NCBI GenBank assembly: GCA_963205275.1
Contig: CAUJIH010000013.1
Span: forward strand, 1 to 64,000
Source of the DNA: Verrucomicrobiota bacterium
Lineage (GTDB): Bacteria > Verrucomicrobiota > Verrucomicrobiia > Verrucomicrobiales > DEV007
Direction of reading: 5' to 3'
Length of the DNA: 64,000 bases
Position 1 is the stretch's first letter. Each line of letters opens with the position of its first letter. This document shows positions 42,108-50,944 of the stretch, in pieces. The notes below the pieces were generated by a model. The model was given only the letters and a program-made list of their open reading frames with translations. It did not search any database and was not told where the DNA came from. The position numbers were made by a program, and so were the translations under genes.

Positions 42108-45083
42108 TCAGGGGCGACTTTCCAACACGTAGCGAAAGCCATTGCTCGCCGTCGTAGAGTCCAAGGGAACTGGATTTCGATACGAAGCCGATAGAACCTC
42201 GGGCGAAGAAGAGTCCCAAGCTCCGCCGCGCATGACTCCCATACCGTTCGGTTCGGTACCATAGGCATCCTGTACCCATTCCCAGACATTACCCGCCAGA
42301 TCGAAGAGACCATTCGACCGAGGACCGAAACTGCCCACTGGAGCCGTCGTCGCGAAGCCGTCAGAATAGCCAGCAATGACCGCATCGCCCAAACGTGGAC
42401 GAGCAGATTCGTCCGCAAAATTCCCCGCTCCAACAGGCGGTGGAAAACCCTCGCCCCACAGAAAAGCAGCCGCCGCCTCGCGTCCGCGCTCTTCCGGAGT
42501 CCGCCCGGCCTCTCCTCCGATCCCGATGAAGCGGCTCCATTCGCGATCTGTGGGGAGCCGATACCGCTGAGTGTCGCTGATCCGCCCTGTAGCACGCTCT
42601 CGCTGAGTCAGCCAATCGCAAAAGGCGACCGCTTGCGTGTAGGAAACTCCGCTGGCGGGATAGCTACCCTCCGCAGCTGAGCGACTGAGATCGACCGTCG
42701 CCCCTCGATCAGCGAGATACTCCATATATGCACCGAGCGGAGTCTCCGTAGTCGCTACGAGCAATCCTGTGATCCCTTCAATCGGCACCATCACCATCCC
42801 CTGACTGTTTTCCACTCTCACTCCAGATAAGGCGGAAGGTCCCGATGAGGCGGATGGATCTACCTCCATCGGAATGACCACATCCTTCAGTTCCGTCGTG
42901 GTCAAATCACCTGCCGCCGTGGTTTCCTTATAACCCAGTTTATAGAGCGTCAGATCGTAATATCCCAATCGCTGATCATTCAGAATGACAGGGGTTTCCC
43001 CCAGCTTCTGCTTTCCACGCCAGACTTGAGCCCCCGGTGGCTCGCTATTCACAGCCAGAGTGCCGAAATCGTGCTCGACCGAGAGAAAAAACGATCCCCT
43101 CTTCACATCACTAGAACTCCGGTTGGGCCGATAATACTGCCTGTCGCCCAGCAGCCCCATTCCACGCTCTTGAGCAGTCAGCCAATCGCAGAACTGCCAA
43201 CGCCCACGCTCCTCCGGTACATGGACGATCCCCTGCAACCCGCTGGCCGGGATTTGTTCTCCGCTTGCATCGAGAAAGCGATCAAAGGAGGCGATACTGA
43301 CCTCCAGCACTGATTCGTGACGATCTGCCTCGGGTACGAAGGCCATCCCTAGAGAGTTCGTCCACGGCTGCCCGATGATCGGTCCAAGGTCGGGCCGCAT
43401 CTCTACGCGAACATCCTGAATTCCTTCACCGACTTCTCCTCGGAAGATCGAATCTCGATAGCCTGCAAGCCGCAGCACCAGCTCAATTGGTCCCGCCGGG
43501 AACTTGAGGGGGTCACCCCCTGCGATTCCAATTTCTTTCCCCTCGCGGAAGACTAGAGCACCCAGCGGCTGACTCGTAATCCGCAGCCCGCCTTCGACTA
43601 CCTGCGCTTTCAGAGGCATCGCAGGAGATTCCGACGCGGTCGGTTTCACTTCCGTAGCCACCAGCATAGGAGGCTCCACCGATTTCTCTGGCTCCGATGG
43701 CTTGACAGACCCTGCCGTCTTGTCCGACTCCAATGTTTTTTCCGGTCCTTTCTCTACGACTTTCGACGCTTCCTTTTCAGACGTCACCTTCTTCTCTTCC
43801 ACAATCTTCGTTGCGGGAGTTTCCACCTTCGGCTCTAGCTTCGCACTTTCTGCCTTGGAGTTATCATCCTTCTGTTTCTTAGCGGAATCGGCAACTGATC
43901 GAGGCTTCTGCTCTCCATCGAGCTTTTCCATATTGCCGCCCGAACCCTCCACTTTTTTCGTGTCCTTCGCTTGCTCAGGCCCAGATTTCTCCATTCCCGC
44001 CTCAGCCACTACCCCGCTCTGATTCCCGACCGGAGGGATCGCTTTCACCGGCGTTCGGAATCTGGTTCCGTTCACTCCCGTTGCATCGGGCTGATCGGAA
44101 AGAAGCGGCCCATTTTTCTCCATGAATAACTTATGGTCATTCCAGAGAAAATATCCGGCTCCTCCCGCAATCACGAGCAAGCCCATAACGGCAACCGTCG
44201 CGAAGAACACTCCCGCGAATCCGCGCTTCGGACGTTGAGACCGCCAAGGCACAGCACAAACACTCTCCAGTGCCTCGACAAAGGCATCGGCAGAATCATA
44301 TCTCTTTCTGACATCCGGCGATCCGGATCGACAGATTACGGCGTTCAAAGCCCTCCATTCATCGCGATTCACACTGGGCGGAATCTCCAGATTCGTAGGT
44401 AAATCGGGAAAATCCAACCGATCTTTTCCCGTGTGCATCTCATAGAGCACCATCGCTAATGAATATAAATCAGCCACACTGGATCCCGGTCCTTCGGGCG
44501 GTACGTAGCCTTCTGTCCCCACATAAGTTCGCTGCCCGAGACTCGCTACCAAGCCCACATCAGCGAGCTTCGGCTGTCCCTTGACGAAAATAATGTTCGC
44601 CGGTTTCACATCCCGGTGGATCAGTCCCGACTGGTGAAGGTGTCCCAGCGCCCCCCCGATCACCACGCCCAGATCCACACACGACTGAATCGCACAGGAC
44701 TTATGACGCCGAAGGCTGGATGCCAGAGTCCGAGGACGATACGTCGCCACCTGCATATCGTCCCATTCCAGAGCCTCGCCGCTCTCATCGTCGGCCAGCT
44801 CCATCACATAGTAATAGAAGTCCGCTTCCGAATCGCGTCCCACATGAAGCACATCGATCAGGCCAGGATGGCCCTGCGACACTTTCTCATAACGCTGAAT
44901 CCCCTCAAACTCGCGCTCGAAGGTTTTTTCATACTCAAAATCCTCCCGGCGCACAACCTTGACAGCCCGGTACATGCCAGTAACCGTACGCGCCAAAAAC
45001 ACTTCGCCATACGCACCACCACCGATGCGGCGAAGAATTTCGAAATTTGGAATGCGAGGGGGATTAGGCGACTTTGCGATGAC
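42108..45083 (-). CDS. Membrane Ser/Thr protein kinase with PEGA and FGE-like (SUMF1) domains
   Basis: A protein of about 990 aa. The kinase domain holds the glycine loop IGGGAYGEV, Lys in YRAVKVV, HRDVKPANI and DVG instead of DFG, followed by a TM helix (GVFFATVAVMGLLVIAGG). Outside the membrane are a Glu/Lys/Ser-rich linker, a PEGA domain, a partial FGE-like domain, a second PEGA domain (AVNSEPPGAQVW) and a full FGE-like domain (NGLFDLAGNVWEW). The first canonical start, GTG 45002, lies after the glycine loop, yet the frame is open with correct kinase sequence up to a TGA at 45084-45086. A well-spaced SD and GTG at 45087 are in the other frame. The true start is therefore unresolved (see finding). 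Confidence 0.85.
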   Translation of the reverse strand, partial: VIAKSPNPPRIPNFEILRRIGGGAYGEVFLARTVTGMYRAVKVVRREDFEYEKTFEREFEGIQRYEKVSQGHPGLIDVLHVGRDSEADFYYYVMELADDESGEALEWDDMQVATYRPRTLASSLRRHKSCAIQSCVDLGVVIGGALGHLHQSGLIHRDVKPANIIFVKGQPKLADVGLVASLGQRTYVGTEGYVPPEGPGSSVADLYSLAMVLYEMHTGKDRLDFPDLPTNLEIPPSVNRDEWRALNAVICRSGSPDVRKRYDSADAFVEALESVCAVPWRSQRPKRGFAGVFFATVAVMGLLVIAGGAGYFLWNDHKLFMEKNGPLLSDQPDATGVNGTRFRTPVKAIPPVGNQSGVVAEAGMEKSGPEQAKDTKKVEGSGGNMEKLDGEQKPRSVADSAKKQKDDNSKAESAKLEPKVETPATKIVEEKKVTSEKEASKVVEKGPEKTLESDKTAGSVKPSEPEKSVEPPMLVATEVKPTASESPAMPLKAQVVEGGLRITSQPLGALVFREGKEIGIAGGDPLKFPAGPIELVLRLAGYRDSIFRGEVGEGIQDVRVEMRPDLGPIIGQPWTNSLGMAFVPEADRHESVLEVSIASFDRFLDASGEQIPASGLQGIVHVPEERGRWQFCDWLTAQERGMGLLGDRQYYRPNRSSSDVKRGSFFLSVEHDFGTLAVNSEPPGAQVWRGKQKLGETPVILNDQRLGYYDLTLYKLGYKETTAAGDLTTTELKDVVIPMEVDPSASSGPSALSGVRVENSQGMVMVPIEGITGLLVATTETPLGAYMEYLADRGATVDLSRSAAEGSYPASGVSYTQAVAFCDWLTQRERATGRISDTQRYRLPTDREWSRFIGIGGEAGRTPEERGREAAAAFLWGEGFPPPVGAGNFADESARPRLGDAVIAGYSDGFATTAPVGSFGPRSNGLFDLAGNVWEWVQDAYGTEPNGMGVMRGGAWDSSSPEVLSASYRNPVPLDSTTASNGFRYVLESRP

Positions 45084-45084
45084 T

Positions 45085-45097
45085 CACAATAATCCTT
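45085..45097 (-). promoter_or_regulatory. Shine-Dalgarno and GTG in a frame shifted from the kinase
   Basis: On the minus strand AAGGA (45097-45093) is followed after five bases by GTG (45087-45085), an ideal initiation site. Its frame reads only seven codons before TAA (45066-45064), whereas the kinase frame is shifted by +1. It may be the real start of the kinase gene with a frameshift between. Confidence 0.5.
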
Positions 45098-45147
45098 AAA
45101 ATTCAACTTTTCCAGCGAGAAGGAAAAATCGTAGCGAGAGAGAAGTC

Positions 45148-46956
45148 CTATCGGCTCCCTCGCACCTCATCATCGATTAACCGATCCAGTGATCCGAGTT
45201 TCGGTAATTCCTCATGAATTACGATCTCGAATACGGTATCCGCAGGAATCTCTCGTCCCTCCCATCCGGCAGCCTGCAACTCCTCAATCTCAGGTGCAAT
45301 ATCGCGAGAGCGATGCCCGAAGCCCCAACCTCCATAGGTGAAGCGCGTCTCCACCTCATTCGGAACGGTCTCGCAGAACAGACCAAGATGTCGCGCTCCG
45401 TAAAACAACTCGTTCGATCCGTTAAATCCGAAGGCATCCAGCGAGTGTCCACTGCGAAGACTCGCGGAACGGATGGGGGCAAACACGCGCTCTCCGGTAT
45501 CAAGCCGCCCGATGGAAATCCAATTCGCCCACGATGGAAACTCACGGATCGCTCGCGCCCGACATCGAGCACCGCGATAAATTTCCTTCCCCCACAATTC
45601 CACTTTGTTCGAGCAGAAAAGCACGAGCGAGCGGTCGGAATCCTCATCGCTTACCTCTCTTGGTGACACCTCTGCTGCCTCCGTCCCAATGGTTCCAATA
45701 CCGAGTCCGGCCAGCAGATTATTTCCTTTGCCTAACTCCTTGCTGACAGAATCATCCTCCGAATGAGCTTTCCCGTTGGCATGCCCGTGCGGTTTGAGAA
45801 AGCCGTTCGTCTGAGGTGGTGCCGGAGCATCAATCTCCCAAGATGGACCAGACAAAGCGACTCCATCGAACTCTCTACCCGGTCTATCCTCATCGATCCA
45901 CTGCCCGATTCGAATCGGACGATCCTCTTTGTCCTCCGACGATTGCCATGTGGAAAAATCGGGATTGGAATCTAGGAGCCACTCAGGAGCCTCATCCGTC
46001 AGAGCTTTCAACTCCAGTTCCAGATCTGGTTGGGTATGCGATTTGGCATTTGCTTGGGCCGCCGATTCATTCTCTCCTGCTTTCGCATCGGCTTTCCGCT
46101 TATCGATCAATCGGTCGAGAACAGAGATTACGGAAGCGGCAGCGGAAGGAAGATCAATCACCGCAGTCCCGGATAAAGAGGCTGTCAGAGCACCATCTAC
46201 TAACAGAATTTCCCTTACGGGCGCGAGTTGAGGTGCCTTTATCGTGGACAGAAGCTCACGCAGCCGCCCATCCATCTCGTCCGCTGATGTCGCCCACCCC
46301 GGAGGCAGGTCGAGAATGCGCGTCTTGAGAGTGACCACATCACGGCGTAATTCGCCGATCTTCTCCACATCGCCCGCACAATCTTCCGCCGAATCCTCGA
46401 TCCGTCGCGAGGCAGCACTGATTTCCCTCAGTGCCTCTCGTGCTTCCTCCAAGCGGGCGACTTGGGAATCGGCCATGCCTCGGCTCATTCCGACCACCTC
46501 CTTTCCTCGCTCGACGGGAACCGTGATCTCGTCCAGACGATTCCGGATCGCCTTCATTCTCGCCAGATCGGTGCCCACTTTCTGCCGAGCTTCACGGATG
46601 CGCTCCGCTAGAGCGAACGTAAGCAGCGACAATGCGGCTCCGGCATCACTGCGAGAGGCCAAGCGCTCAATGAAAGCGTCCAGACGCGTCTGTTTCTCCA
46701 CCTGTTGGCGCTCCACCAAAACTAGCTTCTCGTGTCGCCAGCGCAGTTCACGAGTCTCGTCGATGACTTCATTCGACTGTCGAGCTTCCTCCACTCCACA
46801 GCGCCGAGACAACCACCCGATCAATATCCCGCAGGCACCCGCAATGCTGATCGCTGTCAGCGGATACTGCATCACCAACTCGACGAGATCGACGAGCGTC
46901 GCTGCCAGAACCGGCGGACCGTCTGTCGGTAGAGAGAATGAGAGGGAGATGATCAT
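45148..46956 (-). CDS. Single-pass membrane coiled-coil protein with unknown C-terminal domain
   Basis: A 602-aa protein located 60 bases upstream of the kinase in the same direction. ATG 46956 was selected because the residues beyond it are not protein-like. An N-terminal hydrophobic segment (LTAISIAGACGILIGWLS) is followed by a long Arg/Glu coiled coil (about 45-230) and then an acidic, Pro/Ser-rich linker (about 290-420). The C-terminal domain (about 430-600) contains SNELFYGARHLGLFCE and RFTYGGWGFGHR, a compact fold I cannot name. The gene pair suggests a scaffold or partner for the kinase, but no direct evidence exists in the sequence. Confidence 0.75.
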   Translation of the reverse strand: MIISLSFSLPTDGPPVLAATLVDLVELVMQYPLTAISIAGACGILIGWLSRRCGVEEARQSNEVIDETRELRWRHEKLVLVERQQVEKQTRLDAFIERLASRSDAGAALSLLTFALAERIREARQKVGTDLARMKAIRNRLDEITVPVERGKEVVGMSRGMADSQVARLEEAREALREISAASRRIEDSAEDCAGDVEKIGELRRDVVTLKTRILDLPPGWATSADEMDGRLRELLSTIKAPQLAPVREILLVDGALTASLSGTAVIDLPSAAASVISVLDRLIDKRKADAKAGENESAAQANAKSHTQPDLELELKALTDEAPEWLLDSNPDFSTWQSSEDKEDRPIRIGQWIDEDRPGREFDGVALSGPSWEIDAPAPPQTNGFLKPHGHANGKAHSEDDSVSKELGKGNNLLAGLGIGTIGTEAAEVSPREVSDEDSDRSLVLFCSNKVELWGKEIYRGARCRARAIREFPSWANWISIGRLDTGERVFAPIRSASLRSGHSLDAFGFNGSNELFYGARHLGLFCETVPNEVETRFTYGGWGFGHRSRDIAPEIEELQAAGWEGREIPADTVFEIVIHEELPKLGSLDRLIDDEVRGSR

Positions 46957-47133
46957 CTGCGTGCCGAGAAGCGAAGGATTCTTTTCAAGCCTCCGCCTAT
47001 AGGATAGACAACAAGTCCCTCTCGCCAAGCCTTATTTTCGTCCCTCCCGTCAATCAGGCTCCGTGTGTGCGATCTGCGTCTTTCCAAAATGAAAGGAATT
47101 TCTCAGATCGTCTAAGCTGTGAATCCGAGAAAC

Positions 47134-47160
47134 AAAAAAACTCGCGATTTTCATCGCAAG
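47134..47160 (-). terminator. Strong intrinsic terminator after the LysM gene
   Basis: On the minus strand CTTGCGAT, a GAAA tetraloop and ATCGCGAG form an 8-bp stem (one G-U pair), followed by seven Ts (47140-47134). It lies 63 bases after the LysM stop codon, a textbook rho-independent terminator. Confidence 0.85.
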
Positions 47161-47222
47161 TTTCTGCAAGACTCAATTCACGCGACGCAACCCTGTTGAC
47201 CCGCGTATGCAAGAGAGTCAGA

Positions 47223-47654
47223 TCAGGGGATCACGAGGGACTGACCGATACGAATCGTGTCAGAACTGAGTCCATTAGCGCTCTTGATTGCGGAGACGGA
47301 AGTGCCGTTCTTTTTGGCAATTCCATAAAGGGTATCACCACTACCGACCGAGACTTTTTTACTTCCAGACCCAGCATAGCTCACCGGAGCACTCGGCTTG
47401 GTTGCTGGGGCATTATAGGTGGGGGTGCTAGGCACGGATGGCCCTGGAATCGAAGTCGGCGGCGTGTAGGGGTTTTCCGTATACGAGGGATAAGAACTAC
47501 TCGCAGGAGTGGATGAGTAATTCGTCGTATTGGAAGACGGACCGTAGTAGGGATTATTCTGGTAGGGGTTGGCCGTTGTCGTCGACGACTTGGTCTTGCA
47601 GGAAACTCCGGCAAGACTACAACCAATGAGCAATGTAATGAGAAGAGATTTCAT
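47223..47654 (-). CDS. LysM-domain lipoprotein
   Basis: A 143-aa lipoprotein: signal peptide with lipobox LAGVSC (Cys19), a Thr/Ser/Pro/Tyr-rich low-complexity linker (about residues 20-95), and one C-terminal LysM domain (SVGSGDTLYGIAKKNG, then TIRIGQSLVIP) that binds peptidoglycan or chitin-like glycans. It probably anchors to the outer membrane and reaches the cell wall. The gene is monocistronic, closed by the intrinsic terminator downstream, and preceded by an AT-rich region with an inverted repeat. Confidence 0.88.
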   Translation of the reverse strand: MKSLLITLLIGCSLAGVSCKTKSSTTTANPYQNNPYYGPSSNTTNYSSTPASSSYPSYTENPYTPPTSIPGPSVPSTPTYNAPATKPSAPVSYAGSGSKKVSVGSGDTLYGIAKKNGTSVSAIKSANGLSSDTIRIGQSLVIP

Positions 47655-47724
47655 AGCGGTCAGACACGAATAGATCAGACTTGCAAAAATTTAGTTCAAT
47701 TAATTATAAATACAAATGATTCAT

Positions 47725-47753
47725 AAAACAATTTAAATTTTCACAATTGTTTT
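47725..47753. repeat. AT-rich inverted repeat between the LysM and dipeptidase genes
   Basis: AAAACAATT (47725-47733) and AATTGTTTT (47745-47753) are perfect 9-bp arms with an 11-base spacer. They lie 45 bases after the dipeptidase stop and 71 bases before the LysM start. It could serve as a weak terminator of the dipeptidase gene or a regulatory site for the LysM gene. Confidence 0.4.
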
Positions 47754-47797
47754 AATTCCTAGCTCTACTCGATTTGATCCACTCCACTCGCCATAAT

Positions 47798-49129
47798 TCA
47801 GGCTTTTTCCGCTTCGATCTGGCTCGCTTTCAGGACGCGCATGACATTTCCTCCGAGAATCTTGCGAATATCGTCATCCGAGTGTCCCCGCTGAACCATC
47901 CCGACCGTAAAGAGCGGCCAGTTGGTCCAAGCCATCGAATCCTCGGCTCCGGCGCTGGGGGTAAATTTATCTTCTGGCCACAGCGAACGGAAAGGTGAAC
48001 GTCTCTTTCCCCTTCCCTCTACCCTTGCGATCTGCTCCTGCTCTTTGCGATTCCTCGAAGTGTAGGCGACATCGGTTCCTATCGTCACGTGATCGGCTCC
48101 GAATTTCTTCACAACATAATCGATATGATCGAGGAAGGTGTTAAGATTTCCCTCCTTCCGAAGAAACCGGGGAATGCAGCAAATCCCAATATAGCCTCCT
48201 GTATCCGCGATGGCGCGAATCACTTCATCCGGCTTACTGCGCATGTGAGGGAAAATGCCAACCGCTGTCGAGTGGCTGGCGACCACAGGCTTCGTGGAGA
48301 TGTTCGCTGCCTCGAGGCTGGTCTGCCAGCCGGAATGAGCACAGTCCGGAATGACTCCAAGTCGATTCATTTCTCCGATGACCGCCCGACCGAAGTCGCT
48401 CAGTCCGCCGTTCGCCTCCTCGCCGCAGCCATCGCCAATCATGTTCCGACGATTGTAGGTGAGGTGCATCATCTGAATTCCCAACTGGCGGAAGATATCT
48501 ACATAGCGCAATTCATCAGGGATCGAAACCCACTGCTGGGTCAACGGCACTCCGTTGGTCGTAAAGCACAGAGCGTACTGGCCCTCTGCCTTCACCTTCT
48601 CGACATCTTCAGATCGGACTACTTTCCTCACTTCCGGAAGATGATCGGTCACGTAAGTGAAATGTGACAGCCGCTTCAGCATCACTAAAGGCTCCTGTCC
48701 TTCCTGTCCTGCATTCTGAAAAATACAGGTCACCCCAGAGGCTCGCCACGCGGAGAGATACTCCTCGCGTTCACTCGCAGAAGTTACGCAGTTGGTCATT
48801 CCCATGTTTTCCCTCATATCGTCGATCTCGATATCGGAAGCTCCTTCGAGGATCGCTGTCTTGAGAGCCCCTCCATCGATGGCACTCCTCGGAGAAAATC
48901 CGTATGATTCGAAGACGATTGAGTTCGCGTGTAACTCCAGACCATGCTCTAGGTCCTTCTGCGATGGCTTCAGAACAGAGAGTCCTACATCGCGAGTTCT
49001 CTGAATCTCCGGATTGAGGTTTTCAGTCAGACGAGCGACCGGATTTCCCGACTCAGCAGCGCCGGAAGCAAATGCGGGCACAGCCATCGCGAGAGGCGTG
49101 GCAGACTTGAGGAAATTTCGACGTTCCAT
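47798..49129 (-). CDS. Exported membrane-dipeptidase-family metallopeptidase (M19)
   Basis: A 443-aa protein with a twin-arginine-like signal (MERRNFLKSATPLAMAVPAFA). It belongs to the M19 renal-dipeptidase family of zinc TIM-barrel enzymes that hydrolyse L-Xaa-D/L-Ala-like dipeptides. Recognisable regions are HLTYNRRNMIGDGCGEEANGG, GLSDFGRAVIGEMNRLG, PDCAHSG and VVASHSTA (metal-binding His), VTIGTDVAYTSRN and the C-terminal DIRKILGGNVMRV. Gene order gives no clear partner. A 169-base divergent gap separates it from the sulfatase. Confidence 0.92.
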   Translation of the reverse strand: MERRNFLKSATPLAMAVPAFASGAAESGNPVARLTENLNPEIQRTRDVGLSVLKPSQKDLEHGLELHANSIVFESYGFSPRSAIDGGALKTAILEGASDIEIDDMRENMGMTNCVTSASEREEYLSAWRASGVTCIFQNAGQEGQEPLVMLKRLSHFTYVTDHLPEVRKVVRSEDVEKVKAEGQYALCFTTNGVPLTQQWVSIPDELRYVDIFRQLGIQMMHLTYNRRNMIGDGCGEEANGGLSDFGRAVIGEMNRLGVIPDCAHSGWQTSLEAANISTKPVVASHSTAVGIFPHMRSKPDEVIRAIADTGGYIGICCIPRFLRKEGNLNTFLDHIDYVVKKFGADHVTIGTDVAYTSRNRKEQEQIARVEGRGKRRSPFRSLWPEDKFTPSAGAEDSMAWTNWPLFTVGMVQRGHSDDDIRKILGGNVMRVLKASQIEAEKA

Positions 49130-49298
49130 AGCGAATGAACTACCGAATTATTCTCTCGCTGTAAAGAAATCGCATTCCCTGATCACGTGAAACGTAAAAA
49201 CTTGTCCTCACTACCTCCCCTTTAAATTTCCGCCTTTCCTTCGTCATGATAATTGGCATTTATTAAAGAATCTGCTTCATTTTCTCTTTCAATCGTCC

Positions 49299-50924
49299 AT
49301 GCCTTTGCGTTCATCATCATCTCTCTCACGGTCCCTGCACCTCGCAGCGGGATTGATGCTGAGTCTGATGAGTGCAGCCGCTGCTCCCAATGGCAAGAAT
49401 TCAGATTCTGCGGTAAAGGAATCGCCAGCAACGCCAGCCATCGATCCCAACCTCCCCAATTTCGTGCTGATTCTCGCCGATGACCTCGGCTTCGATGATC
49501 TTTCCCCCTTCGGACATGACTCGATCATGACGCCGAACCTTCAGAAACTCGCAGATCACGGAATGCGCTTTACCCGAGCTTTCGTCACTGCGTCTTCGTG
49601 TAGTCCCTCGCGAGCGAGCCTGCTCACGGGACGCTATCCGCATCAGACGGATGCAGAACAGCTTCACTGGCCCCTACCAGCCTCTCAAGTCACATTCGTC
49701 GAGAAACTGCGTGCCAAAGGCTACTGGACTGGCGCTGCTGGGAAATGGCATCTCGGGGATGATATCCGCGACCGCTTTGATCAGATTTTGGACACGGACG
49801 AGTCTGGCTTCCAACTCCCCTCAGATGCGGCCACCGAGACTGCGGAATTTGTGGAGAAATCAGACGGTGACGCCCGTAGCGGATGCGCCGACTGGCTTCC
49901 TTTGCTGAAGAACCGAGATCAAGCACGCCCCTTCTTTCTCTGGCTGGCATCACTGGACCCACATCGCCCTTATGAAACCGGAATCCTCGGCGAGGATGGG
50001 GCCAGACCGGATGAAGTCCGTCTTCCTCCCTATCAGCCAGATACTCCGGCTGTCCGGGCCGATTATCAGAACTATTACGACGAAATCACTCGTCTCGACC
50101 GCCACGTAGGGGAAATTCTGAAGGAACTGGAGGTTCAGGGTGTCGTGGAGAAGACCATGGTCCTTTTTCTGAGCGACAACGGTCGTCCTTTCCCTCGTGA
50201 TAAAACGACTCTCTACGACAGTGGAATCCGCACGCCTCTCATCATCCGCTGGCCGGGACATGTCTCGCCCAATACGGTGTGTGAGCGGCTCGTCAGCACC
50301 GTCGATATCGCAAAGACGCTCCTCGCTCTGGCCAAAGTCGAAAAACCCGGAATCACCTTCGAAGGAATCGATTTTTCACCACTCTTCACCGCTCCGGAAA
50401 ATCCCCTGCATGACTATATCTATGCGGAAAAAAACTGGCACGATTACGAGGATCGCGCCCGAACGGTGAGGAATGAGCGTTACAAATATATCCGCAACGA
50501 GTACCCCGATCTCCCGATGACCCCACCTGCCGACGTGGTGCGTAGTCCCACCTGGGTGGAACTGCTGCGCTTGCGGGAAAAAGGCGAATTGGATACGGCT
50601 CAAAGCTCACTTTTCCCGGAGAAGCGCCCGACGGAAGAACTCTACGATGTGAAACTCGATCCGTATGAGCTAAAGAACCTCGTGGCGGATGCTCGTTACG
50701 CGCCTCTGTTGGAGGCAATGCGAGCAGCCCTGGACGACTGGATAGCGAAGACTGAAGATCGAGCACCAGCTCAGCGCACACCGGATGAGTTCGACCGCCT
50801 AACGGGCCTGCCCACTCCGGCACGGATTCGACCGCGTCCCTCGAAAAAGCAGATGGCTACGGCGACGAAATCTGTCGCTTCCGATGCCTCTGCTGCCACG
50901 AAGGATCAAAAGCCAGCCCCCTGA
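49299..50924 (+). CDS. Exported type I sulfatase (formylglycine-dependent)
   Basis: A 541-aa secreted arylsulfatase-family enzyme that removes sulfate from glycans or small esters. A signal peptide ends near Ala29. The metal-binding ILADDLGFDD (Asp61, Asp62), the modification motif CSPSRAS (Cys101, to be converted to formylglycine), LTGRYPHQ, GKWHLG and SDNGRPF are all present. The C-terminal small domain follows the standard pattern (YDVKLDPYELKNLV). A true FGE or anSME maturase is required but is not obvious in this window, since the FGE-like domains here lack the catalytic Cys pair. It precedes a DUF6807 gene by 20 bases. Confidence 0.94.
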   Translation: MPLRSSSSLSRSLHLAAGLMLSLMSAAAAPNGKNSDSAVKESPATPAIDPNLPNFVLILADDLGFDDLSPFGHDSIMTPNLQKLADHGMRFTRAFVTASSCSPSRASLLTGRYPHQTDAEQLHWPLPASQVTFVEKLRAKGYWTGAAGKWHLGDDIRDRFDQILDTDESGFQLPSDAATETAEFVEKSDGDARSGCADWLPLLKNRDQARPFFLWLASLDPHRPYETGILGEDGARPDEVRLPPYQPDTPAVRADYQNYYDEITRLDRHVGEILKELEVQGVVEKTMVLFLSDNGRPFPRDKTTLYDSGIRTPLIIRWPGHVSPNTVCERLVSTVDIAKTLLALAKVEKPGITFEGIDFSPLFTAPENPLHDYIYAEKNWHDYEDRARTVRNERYKYIRNEYPDLPMTPPADVVRSPTWVELLRLREKGELDTAQSSLFPEKRPTEELYDVKLDPYELKNLVADARYAPLLEAMRAALDDWIAKTEDRAPAQRTPDEFDRLTGLPTPARIRPRPSKKQMATATKSVASDASAATKDQKPAP

Positions 50925-50944
50925 TTTCTTCCTGTCTGCTCCCG

